Source: Deltaproteobacteria bacterium (GTDB lineage Bacteria; Myxococcota_A; UBA796; CAJQPC01). From it: a stretch of DNA of 64,000 nt. Shown here piece by piece: positions 8,708-16,802 of this stretch. The stretch lies in the NCBI GenBank assembly GCA_016717595.1, contig JADKFE010000021.1:1-64000 (forward strand), in the 5' to 3' direction. The position numbers and the translations under genes were made by a program. Numbering within the stretch: the first letter of the stretch is position 1; each line of letters begins with the position of its first letter. Below the pieces are notes generated by a model that was given only the letters and a program-made list of their open reading frames with translations, was not told where the DNA came from and made no database searches.

Positions 8708-9456
8708 CCTTTGATCTCTTGCGCCACGTCGCTCTCCTCGTTGAGGATGCGTAAGAAGACCTCTTCAAGATCTCTCGCGCCTTCGCCGAACCCTGCTCTT
8801 ATCTCATCATAGGTTCCTTGGGCCACGATCCGCCCGCGGTTGATGATGCCGAGGCGGTCGCAGACCTCCTGGGCCACGTCGAGGGAGTGGGTACACAGAA
8901 ACACCGTGCGGCCTGAGCGGGCGATCTCGCGGAAGACGTCCTTGATCTGCTTCGCGCCGCGGGGGTCGAGGCCGACCATGGGCTCATCGACGATGAGCAG
9001 CTTGGGCTCGTGCAGAAGCGCCGCCGAGAGCGACAGGCGCTGCTTCATGCCGTGGGAGAAGCCCTCGATGAGCCGATCCCCAAACTCGGTGAGGCCATGA
9101 AACGCCAGCAGCTCCTCCCCACGGGCCCGGGCGACCTCGGGCTCCACCCCAAACAGCCCGGCCACGAACGCCAGAAGCTCCCGGGCGGTGAGCTTCTCGT
9201 ACAGGTAGGGGCGATCGGGGACGTAGCCGATGCGCGCCTTGGCCCCGACGGGATCCGCGACCATGTCGACGCCGTCGATGAAGACCTTGCCTTCGGTGGG
9301 CGGCAGCACCCCGGAGAGGATGCGGATGGTGGTGGTTTTTCCGGCGCCGTTGGGGCCCAAGAAGCCGAAGATCTCCCCAGGTTTGACGTGCAGGTTCAGC
9401 GGGTGCAGGGCTTGAAAGCCCCCGTATCGTTTGGCGACGCCTTCGATGCGGATCAC
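8704..9456 (-). CDS. ABC-2-type transporter ATP-binding protein
   Basis: 250 aa ATPase. Walker A GPNGAGKTTTIRILSG, signature region FSHGMKQRLSLSAALL, Walker B LLIVDEPMVGLDPRG, H-loop CTHSLD. The combination of GVLPPTEGKVFIDG and IGYVPDRPYLYEKLTARELL is typical of CcmA/NatA-like ABC-2 exporters. No cognate ABC-2 permease is adjacent; the neighbours are a transglutaminase-fold membrane protein upstream and the lipoprotein/mlaE/mlaF genes downstream. The substrate cannot be called. Confidence 0.9.
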   Translation of the reverse strand: MIRIEGVAKRYGGFQALHPLNLHVKPGEIFGFLGPNGAGKTTTIRILSGVLPPTEGKVFIDGVDMVADPVGAKARIGYVPDRPYLYEKLTARELLAFVAGLFGVEPEVARARGEELLAFHGLTEFGDRLIEGFSHGMKQRLSLSAALLHEPKLLIVDEPMVGLDPRGAKQIKDVFREIARSGRTVFLCTHSLDVAQEVCDRLGIINRGRIVAQGTYDEIRAGFGEGARDLEEVFLRILNEESDVAQEIKG

Positions 9457-9519
9457 GACACGCTCCGTTCGTCTTGGTTGGGCGGGTGAGGGGAGGGGAG
9501 AGAGGGGAACACGACGCGC

Positions 9520-11009
9520 TCAGCGCGCCTCGATGAGCCGGAAGCCGAGGCGCCCCATGACGCCCATGATCTCGATCTGGCGGTCTAAGTCGCCCTCGAC
9601 GAGCTTCACATGGGTGGCGTCGGCGGGGAACTGGCCGAAGGTGGGGTCGACAGGCACCCAGCCCGCGCTGCCCAGGTAGACCTCGGGCCAGGCGTGGTAA
9701 TAGAACGCCCCCGTGGCGCCGATGCGGTCGGAGAACACCACCCCCGCGGCGATACGCGCCGGGATTCCGGCGGCCGGGCCAAGGCGACGTAGAGCGCGGT
9801 GTGCTCGTTGCAGTCGCCCTGCCGGGTGTGCAGCACCTCCAGGGCGTTGGGCACGCCGATGGTGGGCGCCTTCTCGACGTAGTTGAACACCCACTCGTTG
9901 AGCAGGCGGGCGGCGATCACACGATCGGCCTCTTGGCCCACAAGCTCCTTCGCCTTCTCGCGCAGCTCGGGGTGGGTCACGGGCAAGAACGGCGTCGCGG
10001 CCAAGGTGTCGGCGAAGGTGGTGTCGGTCTCCTCTCGGGCGAGGCCGCCGGGCAGCTCGGCGAGGAGCGGCGACATCACGCGCACCTCGGCGCCCTCGAC
10101 GCTCTGGTAGGGCGGGCCGTGGGGCACGCGGCTGGGCTCAACACCCAAGATCTCCATCACCAAGACCTTGCGGCTGCGCGGATCGTTGAGCTGGCCGTCG
10201 AGCTTCACCGCCGAGAGCGCGATGATGTCGACGGGCTCGGCGCCGGACGGCATCGCCTGGGCCTCGGCGGCGGTCTGGCGCACCATGGACATGCCCAAGG
10301 CGCTCTCTTCGCGCAGCGTCTCCCCTTTGGTGTTCACGAGCACCCGGGTGGTGGCCTCGCCGAAGCTGCGCTCCAGCCAGTAGGCCTCCTCGCCGTCGCT
10401 GCTCAGCTCCACATCGACGACCTTCACCGTCATGACGTCTTGGCTGAGGCTCACCGGGTCGAAGTAGGGCACGTCAAAGCGCTGGCCCACACGCACCTCG
10501 GGCTGGCGGGCGAACCAGGCGGGCAGGCTCAGGCTCATCTGGGGCGGGGCGGTGATCGGCAGCTCAACCCGCTGCGCCTCCCCGGCCTGGAAGACCTCCA
10601 TGACGATGAGCTTCTCTTGAACCTCGCCGCGCACCGCGATGCGCACGGGATCCGACGACATCAAGAAGTCAAATCGCCGCAGGGTGAGGTCTTTGTCCAT
10701 CACGGCGTTGCCCGCGGTGATGACCTGCTTGATCTGGCCGAAGGCCGCCAAGGTGAAGGCCGAGCGGTGCCGCATCAAGACGCCGCCATCGACGGTGGGG
10801 GTCTCGGAGTTCACGGCGTAACCGACCTTTTGGCCGTCGAAGTAGATGCCCATCCAGACGTCTTGGCTCTCGCCGGTCACGAGCGCCGCGGGGTCGATGG
10901 GGATCAGCGCGCCGCGCTCCGTGTCCTGGGAGACGAGCGCCGCCGCGAGACCGAGCCAGATCACCACCGCGCTGGCCTCCAGCGCGGTGAGCCAGGAGGA
11001 CTTGAGCAT
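9520..11009 (-). CDS. Membrane-anchored transglutaminase-like protein (frame break near 9771-9780)
   Basis: About 496 aa after correction. The start at 11009 (MLKSSWLTALEAS) has GGAG seven bases upstream and yields one N-terminal membrane anchor. A long periplasmic region of ~330 residues precedes a transglutaminase-like core: TRQGDCNEHTALYVALAR (catalytic Cys), then, after the frame break, AAGIPARIAAGVVF, YYHAWPEVYLG (His) and GWVPVDPTFGQFPADATH (Asp). One extra G in the GGCC stretch restores the reading frame. The catalytic triad is complete across the break, which argues for a consensus error. It heads the minus-strand operon running into the ABC ATPase. Activity could be protease-like or peptidoglycan/protein crosslinking; undetermined. 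Confidence 0.85.
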
Positions 11010-11079
11010 TCGTTTTCTCCAGGGCGGGCAGCCAGCCCCGCCCGGATCAGATAACATCGCCATCGTACCCGGAGCGGCG

Positions 11080-12303
11080 ATGCAGGTCGCGTTTCACTCG
11101 GTCTCTGACGCCGCCATCGCGGACGCTCCGTCGTCTGCGGTCGCGCTGCATGATGTTGAGCTGGGCCTCGCGGCGACGGCCACTGCGGCGGTCCAAGGCT
11201 CACTTCTGGAGCGTGACCTCGGCGCCGTCGCGTGTCAGCTCGTGCTCGACACCATGCGGTCCCACCTCACCCTCAACCGCGATCTCCGCGAGGAGCATCG
11301 GCGCGCGCCGTCCGAGGCCAGCCGTCAGGCGCTCTTGGGCATGCTGCGCACGGCCTTCTCCGTCGCCTCCCGCGAGGCCCACGCCTTGGCCCGACGGCGC
11401 CGGGTAGAGCTCTGGGTCTCCCTCGACGCGGTGCTCGTCGTCGAGTCCGACGCCTTCATCGGCCACGCCGGAGACGGCTGCGTGCAGCTTGTGCGCAAGG
11501 GGCTTGTTCACCGGCTCACCCCCGACGCCCCGGATGAGCCGCTGGATCTCCCCGGCGGCGGCGGCGCGCGGCCTCAGCACTCCTTGGGCCCCGCCACCCA
11601 TGTGCAGTCTGACGTCATCCCCCTCACCCTCTCCAGCGGGGATCGCCTCCTGCTCTCGTCGCCGCACCTGCACCGCGCCGTGGACGATCTGCGGGTGCGT
11701 GAGGCGGGCTCAGACCCACTCCCCGACGGCGTCACCGCCCGCCTCGTGGGCACGGCTCGGGCCAACGGCGCCCGGCACGACCTCGCGGTCACCATCATCG
11801 ACCTCGGCTTTGATCCCGCCCGGGGCCAGGCCGCGAGCGGCGGCCGCCTCCAGACCCTCGCCCGAATCCCGCTCTTCGCCTACTGCACCGAGCGAGAGCT
11901 GCTGGGCATCGCCGGGGTCACGCGCCCCGTGCGGTTCCGCGCCGGGCAGCGGGTGTTCTCTGAAGGGGACCCCGGCCAGGCGATGTACCTCGTCGTCGTC
12001 GGCCAGGTCGCCGTGCTCAAAGAGAACCGCGAGATCATCCGCCTTGGCACCGGGGCCAACTTCGGCGAGATGTCCCTGTTGGATGAGCCCCAGCGCAGCG
12101 CCACGGTGCAGGCTGTGGACGACACAGAGCTGTTGGTCATCACCCGCGACGCCTTCTTCTCTCTGCTCAAGCGTGACCCGACCTTGGCGGTGAAGGTCCT
12201 CTGGAACATGCTGCTGCGAATCTCCGCCAACCTGCGCGCCACCTCCGAGGCCCTCGCCCAAGCGACGGGACGCGCCAAGAACCCCGAAGGCCACAACGGA
12301 TGA
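11080..12303 (+). CDS. PP2C-like pseudophosphatase fused to a cyclic-nucleotide-binding domain
   Basis: 407 aa; ATG at 11080 with GGAG upstream. Residues ~1-255 are homologous in layout to the PP2C domain of the next gene but lack its catalytic motifs. There is no NED, no DGMGG, LLLSSPHLHRAV stands where a phosphatase has LLLCSDGL, and ARHDLAVTIID stands where GGRDNI is expected. Only HAGDG survives. Residues ~265-390 are an intact cNMP-binding domain (LARIPLFAYCTERELLGIAG, then FGEMSLLDEPQRSATV with the conserved Glu and Arg). There is no HTH, so it is not a CRP-type regulator. The stop overlaps the next start (ATGA), so the pair is made together. It is probably a regulatory partner of the active phosphatase. 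Confidence 0.8.
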   Translation: MQVAFHSVSDAAIADAPSSAVALHDVELGLAATATAAVQGSLLERDLGAVACQLVLDTMRSHLTLNRDLREEHRRAPSEASRQALLGMLRTAFSVASREAHALARRRRVELWVSLDAVLVVESDAFIGHAGDGCVQLVRKGLVHRLTPDAPDEPLDLPGGGGARPQHSLGPATHVQSDVIPLTLSSGDRLLLSSPHLHRAVDDLRVREAGSDPLPDGVTARLVGTARANGARHDLAVTIIDLGFDPARGQAASGGRLQTLARIPLFAYCTERELLGIAGVTRPVRFRAGQRVFSEGDPGQAMYLVVVGQVAVLKENREIIRLGTGANFGEMSLLDEPQRSATVQAVDDTELLVITRDAFFSLLKRDPTLAVKVLWNMLLRISANLRATSEALAQATGRAKNPEGHNG

Positions 12304-13577
12304 GCGAGCGTGAGCTGATGGTGCAGGCCTGGGCGACCTCCGACCCGGGCCGCGTGCGGAAGCACAACGAGGACTCTTGGCTCATCGAGGCTGAGCTCGG
12401 CCTGTACATCGTCTGCGACGGCATGGGCGGGTTCAAACGGGGCGACGTGGCCTCGGGCTTGGCCTGCTCGGTGATGCGGGAGACCATCGCCGCGGGCAAA
12501 CGGTCGCTCACGCTCCACAAGGCCCAGCGCAGCGCGGCCACCACCGCGGCCGTCGAGGCGCTCCTGCGAAACGCCGTGCAGCGCGCCTGCGAGGAGATCT
12601 ACCAGGCGTCGAGCGCCCTGACCGGCGACGGCGGGCGCATGGGCACCACCCTAGACGCCGTGCTGCTCGTGGGCAACCAGGCGTTCACGGCGCATGTCGG
12701 CGACGGCCGCATCTACCTCATCCGCCAAGGCGAGGCGCACCAGGTCACCGAAGATCACTCCTTGGTGCAGCAGCAGGTGCGTGAGGGCCTGCTCACCCCG
12801 GATCAAGCGCGGAAGGCCCGCAACAAGAACGTCATCACCCGGGCCTTGGGCGTGTTCCCCTCGGTGCTCGTGGACTTGTTGAGCGTCGATCTCGGCCCCG
12901 GCGACGCGCTGTTGTTGTGCTCCGACGGCCTGCACAACTACCTCGGCGCAGAGGACCTCCTCGGCCCCGTGGCCACGGGCAACGGCGGCACTGAAGAGCT
13001 CGTCGGCATGGCCAACCAGCGCGGCGGCCGCGACAACATCACCTGCCTCGTGCTGGCCGCCCGCGGCCCCGCTGAAGGCGCCCACCTGCCGAGCTCCGCC
13101 CCGGCGGAGCACATCGACGTGCTGCGGCGCTGCGATCTGTTCTCCTTCTGCACCTACCGCGAGCTGGTGCAGGTCGCGGCGGTCTGCCAGGCCCGCGAGG
13201 TGCCCGCCGAGACGGTCTTGTTCAAAGAAGAAGACCTGGGCCGCGAGTGCTACATCCTCCAGAGCGGCGTGGTCGAGGTGCTCCGCGGCGGCGTCTCTCT
13301 GGCCACCTTGGAGCCCCCGGCCTACTTCGGCGAGATGGCGTTCATCGACTCGCCCCGCCGCAGCGCCACGGTCATCACCAAAGAGCGCAGCCGCTTCTTG
13401 GTGCTCTCCCGCAACGACTTCTTACGCCTCACCCGCCAAGACAGCACCTTGGCCACGAAGCTCATGTGGCGGCTGTTGCACCACCTCGCGCGTATGGTGC
13501 GCCAGACGAACACGCTGGTGATCTCGGGCACGGCGACGATGGAGCTCGACGACGACTCGGTGAGCGAGCTCAAGTAA
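12300..13577 (+). CDS. PP2C-family Ser/Thr phosphatase fused to a cyclic-nucleotide-binding domain
   Basis: 425 aa. Residues ~5-255 carry the full PP2C metal-binding set: GRVRKHNEDSW, YIVCDGMGGFKRGDVAS, AHVGDGRIYLIRQG, TRALG, LLLCSDGLHNYL, GGRDNITCLVLA. This predicts an active Mn/Mg-dependent phosphoserine/threonine phosphatase. Residues ~275-400 form a cNMP-binding fold (LRRCDLFSFCTYRELVQVAA, YFGEMAFIDSPRRSATVI) that could make activity respond to cAMP, c-di-GMP or another ligand. It overlaps the upstream pseudophosphatase by 4 bp. No Ser/Thr kinase is within the window. Confidence 0.9.
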   Translation: MSERELMVQAWATSDPGRVRKHNEDSWLIEAELGLYIVCDGMGGFKRGDVASGLACSVMRETIAAGKRSLTLHKAQRSAATTAAVEALLRNAVQRACEEIYQASSALTGDGGRMGTTLDAVLLVGNQAFTAHVGDGRIYLIRQGEAHQVTEDHSLVQQQVREGLLTPDQARKARNKNVITRALGVFPSVLVDLLSVDLGPGDALLLCSDGLHNYLGAEDLLGPVATGNGGTEELVGMANQRGGRDNITCLVLAARGPAEGAHLPSSAPAEHIDVLRRCDLFSFCTYRELVQVAAVCQAREVPAETVLFKEEDLGRECYILQSGVVEVLRGGVSLATLEPPAYFGEMAFIDSPRRSATVITKERSRFLVLSRNDFLRLTRQDSTLATKLMWRLLHHLARMVRQTNTLVISGTATMELDDDSVSELK

Positions 13578-13591
13578 GCCCGGTCAGCCGG

Positions 13592-14338
13592 TCAGCGCAG
13601 GCCGGTGAAGAAGCGGTCGGTGCGCAGCTCGCCGAGGTAGGGGATGTTGCCTTTGCAGGCGTCGTGAGAGAACCACACGCCGAAGGCGCGGCCCTTCACG
13701 TTCTCCCGGGGGACGGTGCCCCACACCCGAGAGTCGGCGCTGTTGTCGCGGTTGTCGCCCATGACGAAGAGCTCGCCCGGCGGCACGGTGAACGGGCCAT
13801 AGTCGGCCAGACGACGCAGCGAGCGGGAGTTGAGCAGGAGGTGCTCGACGTCGCCCACACGCTCAACGTAGAGGTCGGCCTCTTCTTGGCGGCAGCTGTC
13901 GTCAACGAAGGTGAAGGTCTCTTGAAGCTGGCGTTGGGCCTCGACGCCGTTGAGGAAGATCACGTTGTCGCGCACCTCGACGGTGTCGCCGGGGATGCCG
14001 ATCACGCGCTTGATGTAGTCGAGCTTGGGATCTGGGGGGTACTTAAAGACGATGATGTCGCCGCGCTCGGGCTCGCCCAGGGGCATCACCTCGATGTCGG
14101 TGAACGGCACCCGCAGGCCATAGCTGAACTTGGAGACGATGATGTGGTCGCCGATCTCCAGCGTCGGCACCATGGAGCCCGAGGGGATACGGAAGGGCTC
14201 GGCGATGGCGGAGCGAACCACGAAGACGACGGCCAAGGGTGGGCCCCAGGTCCAGAAGAGGTCTTTGAGCCAGTTGATCACTGGGTTTCCTTGGCGGTGG
14301 TGCTCGTCGTAGGCGAGCACGTCGGGGGGATTGGCCAT
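13592..14338 (-). CDS. lepB: Signal peptidase I
   Basis: 248 aa from ATG 14338 (MANPPDVLAYDE); a longer start at 14374 is possible but adds 12 unlikely residues. It cleaves Sec/Tat signal peptides at the outer face of the inner membrane. One N-terminal transmembrane helix (WTWGPPLAVVFVVRSAIA), then the Ser nucleophile box FRIPSGSMVPTLEIGD, the Lys general-base box DYIKRVIGIPGDTVEV, and the C-terminal GDNRDNSADSRVWGTVP. It stands alone, convergent with the phosphatase gene and divergent from the Nudix gene. Confidence 0.93.
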   Translation of the reverse strand: MANPPDVLAYDEHHRQGNPVINWLKDLFWTWGPPLAVVFVVRSAIAEPFRIPSGSMVPTLEIGDHIIVSKFSYGLRVPFTDIEVMPLGEPERGDIIVFKYPPDPKLDYIKRVIGIPGDTVEVRDNVIFLNGVEAQRQLQETFTFVDDSCRQEEADLYVERVGDVEHLLLNSRSLRRLADYGPFTVPPGELFVMGDNRDNSADSRVWGTVPRENVKGRAFGVWFSHDACKGNIPYLGELRTDRFFTGLR

Positions 14339-14438
14339 TACGTTCCGCTCGTCAGTTCGGTGTCGGCATAACATTCATTTCAGCAGAGCGCCGCGCGTCG
14401 CCGGTCTCATCCTCTCTCCCCCTCAGGCTCGGTCCTTT

Positions 14439-15047
14439 ATGCCCCTACGCCCCCTCGAAGCCCTTCGCGGCGTGCTCAACCCCCCAGACGCCCCGGTGCC
14501 CGATGACGCGGGGCTTCGCCGGGCGGCCGTCGCCCTCGTGCTGCACCCCAGCGCCGACGGCCCGCAGCTCCTGATGATCCGCCGGGCCGAGCGTGAGGGT
14601 GACCCTTGGAGCGGCCACATGGCGTTTCCTGGCGGTCGTGAGGAGTCTGGGGACGGCCACCCCCGGCGCACGGCCATCCGCGAGACCCAAGAGGAGCTGG
14701 GCTTGGGCTTAGACGACGACGCGGCGCTGGGCACCTTAGAGCCCGTCGTCACCCCGAGCTTCGGGCGCTCGCCCCAGCTCATCGTGCGGCCTTGGGTGTT
14801 TGGGCTCCAGGCCCCGGCCCCGCTCACGCCGAACGTCGAGGTGGCCTCGGCGCAGTGGTTCGCCCTGGAGCGTTTTTTGCGCGGCGAGGGGCGCGACACC
14901 TTCCCCTACGACTACCGCGGCCACCAGATCGAGCTGCCCTGTGTGCGCCTCGACGACGCCTTCATCTGGGGCATGTCGCTGCGGATCATCGACGACCTCA
15001 CCGAGCGCCTCAGCGGCGTGCGCCCTCCTGAGGACCGGCTCTGGTGA
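14439..15047 (+). CDS. Nudix hydrolase, CoA pyrophosphatase type
   Basis: 202 aa. It carries a Nudix box of the CoA-diphosphatase type: HMAFPGGREESGDG, then AIRETQEELGLGL. The residue five positions after the Gly is Asp, which is normal for this subgroup. The upstream SGHMAFPGG corresponds to the UPF0035 signature of NudL/YeaB proteins, which hydrolyse CoA to phosphopantetheine and ADP. A substrate other than CoA cannot be excluded. The start ATG at 14439 lies 100 bp from divergent lepB. Confidence 0.85.
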   Translation: MPLRPLEALRGVLNPPDAPVPDDAGLRRAAVALVLHPSADGPQLLMIRRAEREGDPWSGHMAFPGGREESGDGHPRRTAIRETQEELGLGLDDDAALGTLEPVVTPSFGRSPQLIVRPWVFGLQAPAPLTPNVEVASAQWFALERFLRGEGRDTFPYDYRGHQIELPCVRLDDAFIWGMSLRIIDDLTERLSGVRPPEDRLW

Positions 15048-15059
15048 GCGCTCCGGGCG

Positions 15060-16667
15060 CTAAAGCCGCGCGACCTGGGCCGCTCCCCGCCAGCGGGTCA
15101 CCCGACGCATGGCGCCGAAGCCCAGGCGGTGCCCCGGGCCGACGTCGAGGGTCTCCCGCTGAAACCGCAGGAGCACGTCCCGCTCCTGCGCGTCGTAGCG
15201 CAGCATCCCCTGGAAAAACATCCCGGCGTTGAGCCCCAGACCTTCAGCCATGATCCAGCGGGTGAGGGCGTCGGCGTGCTCGATGGCGTCGAGGGTGTCC
15301 ATCGTTCGGTGGCGCCAGGCGGGGAAGGCGCTCGTGGGGTCGCTGTCGGTGACGAGCTCGTGCTCGGCGCGGCTCTTCTCGGAGAGGATCGGGATGAGCG
15401 GGGACTTCACCGAGAACGGCGCCACAAAGAAGAAGTCTGGCGGCGCCTCCTTGAGCAAGGCCCGGGTGTCGGCCAAGGTGTCCGGCGTCTCCCCGGGGAA
15501 GCCGACGACGAGGGTGATCACCGTGGTGAGGCCCTCATCACGGCAGACCTGCAAGGCGCGGGCGTTCACCTCGGGGGTGGTGCGTTTGTTCATGTGGTGG
15601 AGGATCTCGGCGCTGCCCGACTCCACGCCGATCTGCACCTGGCGGCAGCCCGCGTCGCGCAGCCGCCGCACCCGCTTGGGGTCGGTGAGGTCATCGGCCC
15701 GGGCGTAACACAGCCAGTCCACGGGTTTGCCCTCGGCGATCAGCCGCTCGGTCAGCTCATCCAGGCGCTTGGGCGGCAGGGTGAACAGGCTGTCTAAGCA
15801 GGAGATCCACCGTGCGCCCCGTGAGGCCGCGATGCACCAGTCTTGGGCGACCCGGGCGGCGCTGCGCAGGCGAAAGCGGGTGTCGTCAAAGAGGAAGGGG
15901 TAGTTGCAGAACGCGCAGCGGTAGGGGCAGCCGCGCACAGACTCGTAGTGGATGAACGGGAAGGCCCGCCCGTGCAGGCGCTCGGCCACACGCCAGTCGG
16001 GGCTCGGCCACTCATCAAGGCTCTTCGACGGCATCGGCCCGGCCCGGAGCAAGGCGCCGTCGCCGTCGACGCGGCCCCCGGCGGGCGGGGTGAGCTGGGT
16101 GAAGCCGCCCTTCGCCCAGGCCACCAAGGCCGGCACGAGGCGCTCGCCGTCTCCAGCGGCGGCGAGGTCTACCCCGGGGACACGCGGCCAGCGGTCGGCG
16201 AGCATCGAGACCAGCGCCCCGCCGACGACGACTCGGTTGTGGGGGCGCTTGATGAGGGCGGCGAGGGGGCCAAGCTCGCTGAGATCTCGCAGCAGGGTCG
16301 TGGAGGCGAGCACGAGGGGGCAACGGCCAAGCCGCGCCTCGCGCCCCGCGGGATCGGCGCTGATCTCGCTCCAGGTGGCCACCTCCACCTCGACCCCCTC
16401 CGCCTCCAAAAGCGACGCCAGGGCCACCTCGGTCAGCTCGGGCACCCCCGCGGCGGGATCGTCGACCAACAGGCGCCGCACGGCCTCAGGGGCGTGGGGC
16501 AAACGCTGGCGCATCGCCGTGTATCGTTCGGCGAGCATGAGCTTGAGCCGCAGATCGAGCCAGACCCCTGAAGACGCTCGCGACGCGCGCCACTGCTTCA
16601 AGAGCGCCTGCATCGGCGTCTCAGCGGCGGGCTCGAACAGCCCTCCCGTGATCACGAGCGTTCGCAT
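15060..16667 (-). CDS. B12-binding-type radical SAM protein
   Basis: 535 aa. The N-terminal ~200 residues resemble a cobalamin-binding domain (VVVGGALVSMLADRWP, DLAAAGDGERLVPAL). The radical SAM core then begins with RGCPYRCAFCNYP (CxxxCxxC, the 4Fe-4S ligands) and continues with QVQIGVESGSAEILHHMNK and TLVVGFPGET, as in Elp3/MiaB-class domains. The DxHxxG cobalamin motif is not evident, so B12 binding is uncertain. No adjacent substrate gene suggests a product. Convergent with the Nudix gene by 12 bp. Confidence 0.85.
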   Translation of the reverse strand: MRTLVITGGLFEPAAETPMQALLKQWRASRASSGVWLDLRLKLMLAERYTAMRQRLPHAPEAVRRLLVDDPAAGVPELTEVALASLLEAEGVEVEVATWSEISADPAGREARLGRCPLVLASTTLLRDLSELGPLAALIKRPHNRVVVGGALVSMLADRWPRVPGVDLAAAGDGERLVPALVAWAKGGFTQLTPPAGGRVDGDGALLRAGPMPSKSLDEWPSPDWRVAERLHGRAFPFIHYESVRGCPYRCAFCNYPFLFDDTRFRLRSAARVAQDWCIAASRGARWISCLDSLFTLPPKRLDELTERLIAEGKPVDWLCYARADDLTDPKRVRRLRDAGCRQVQIGVESGSAEILHHMNKRTTPEVNARALQVCRDEGLTTVITLVVGFPGETPDTLADTRALLKEAPPDFFFVAPFSVKSPLIPILSEKSRAEHELVTDSDPTSAFPAWRHRTMDTLDAIEHADALTRWIMAEGLGLNAGMFFQGMLRYDAQERDVLLRFQRETLDVGPGHRLGFGAMRRVTRWRGAAQVARL

Positions 16668-16771
16668 CGTCGGAGTTAACCCTCTGAAATCGGGGCGTTT
16701 AAACTTGGGAATCTCGGAGGCGCACGCTTTATGACGGGCCCGCCGCCCAAGGGCCCTTGGATGCAGAGGGC

Positions 16772-16777
16772 TATACT
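16772..16777 (+). promoter_or_regulatory. Possible -10 element (TATACT) before the FG-GAP lipoprotein
   Basis: TATACT lies 26 bp upstream of the chosen start of the lipoprotein gene, in an otherwise GC-rich 135-bp divergent gap. No convincing -35 at 16-18 bp spacing is seen, so this is only a candidate. Confidence 0.3.
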
Positions 16778-16802
16778 AACGTCCAGCCACTCGGAGACAC
16801 GC

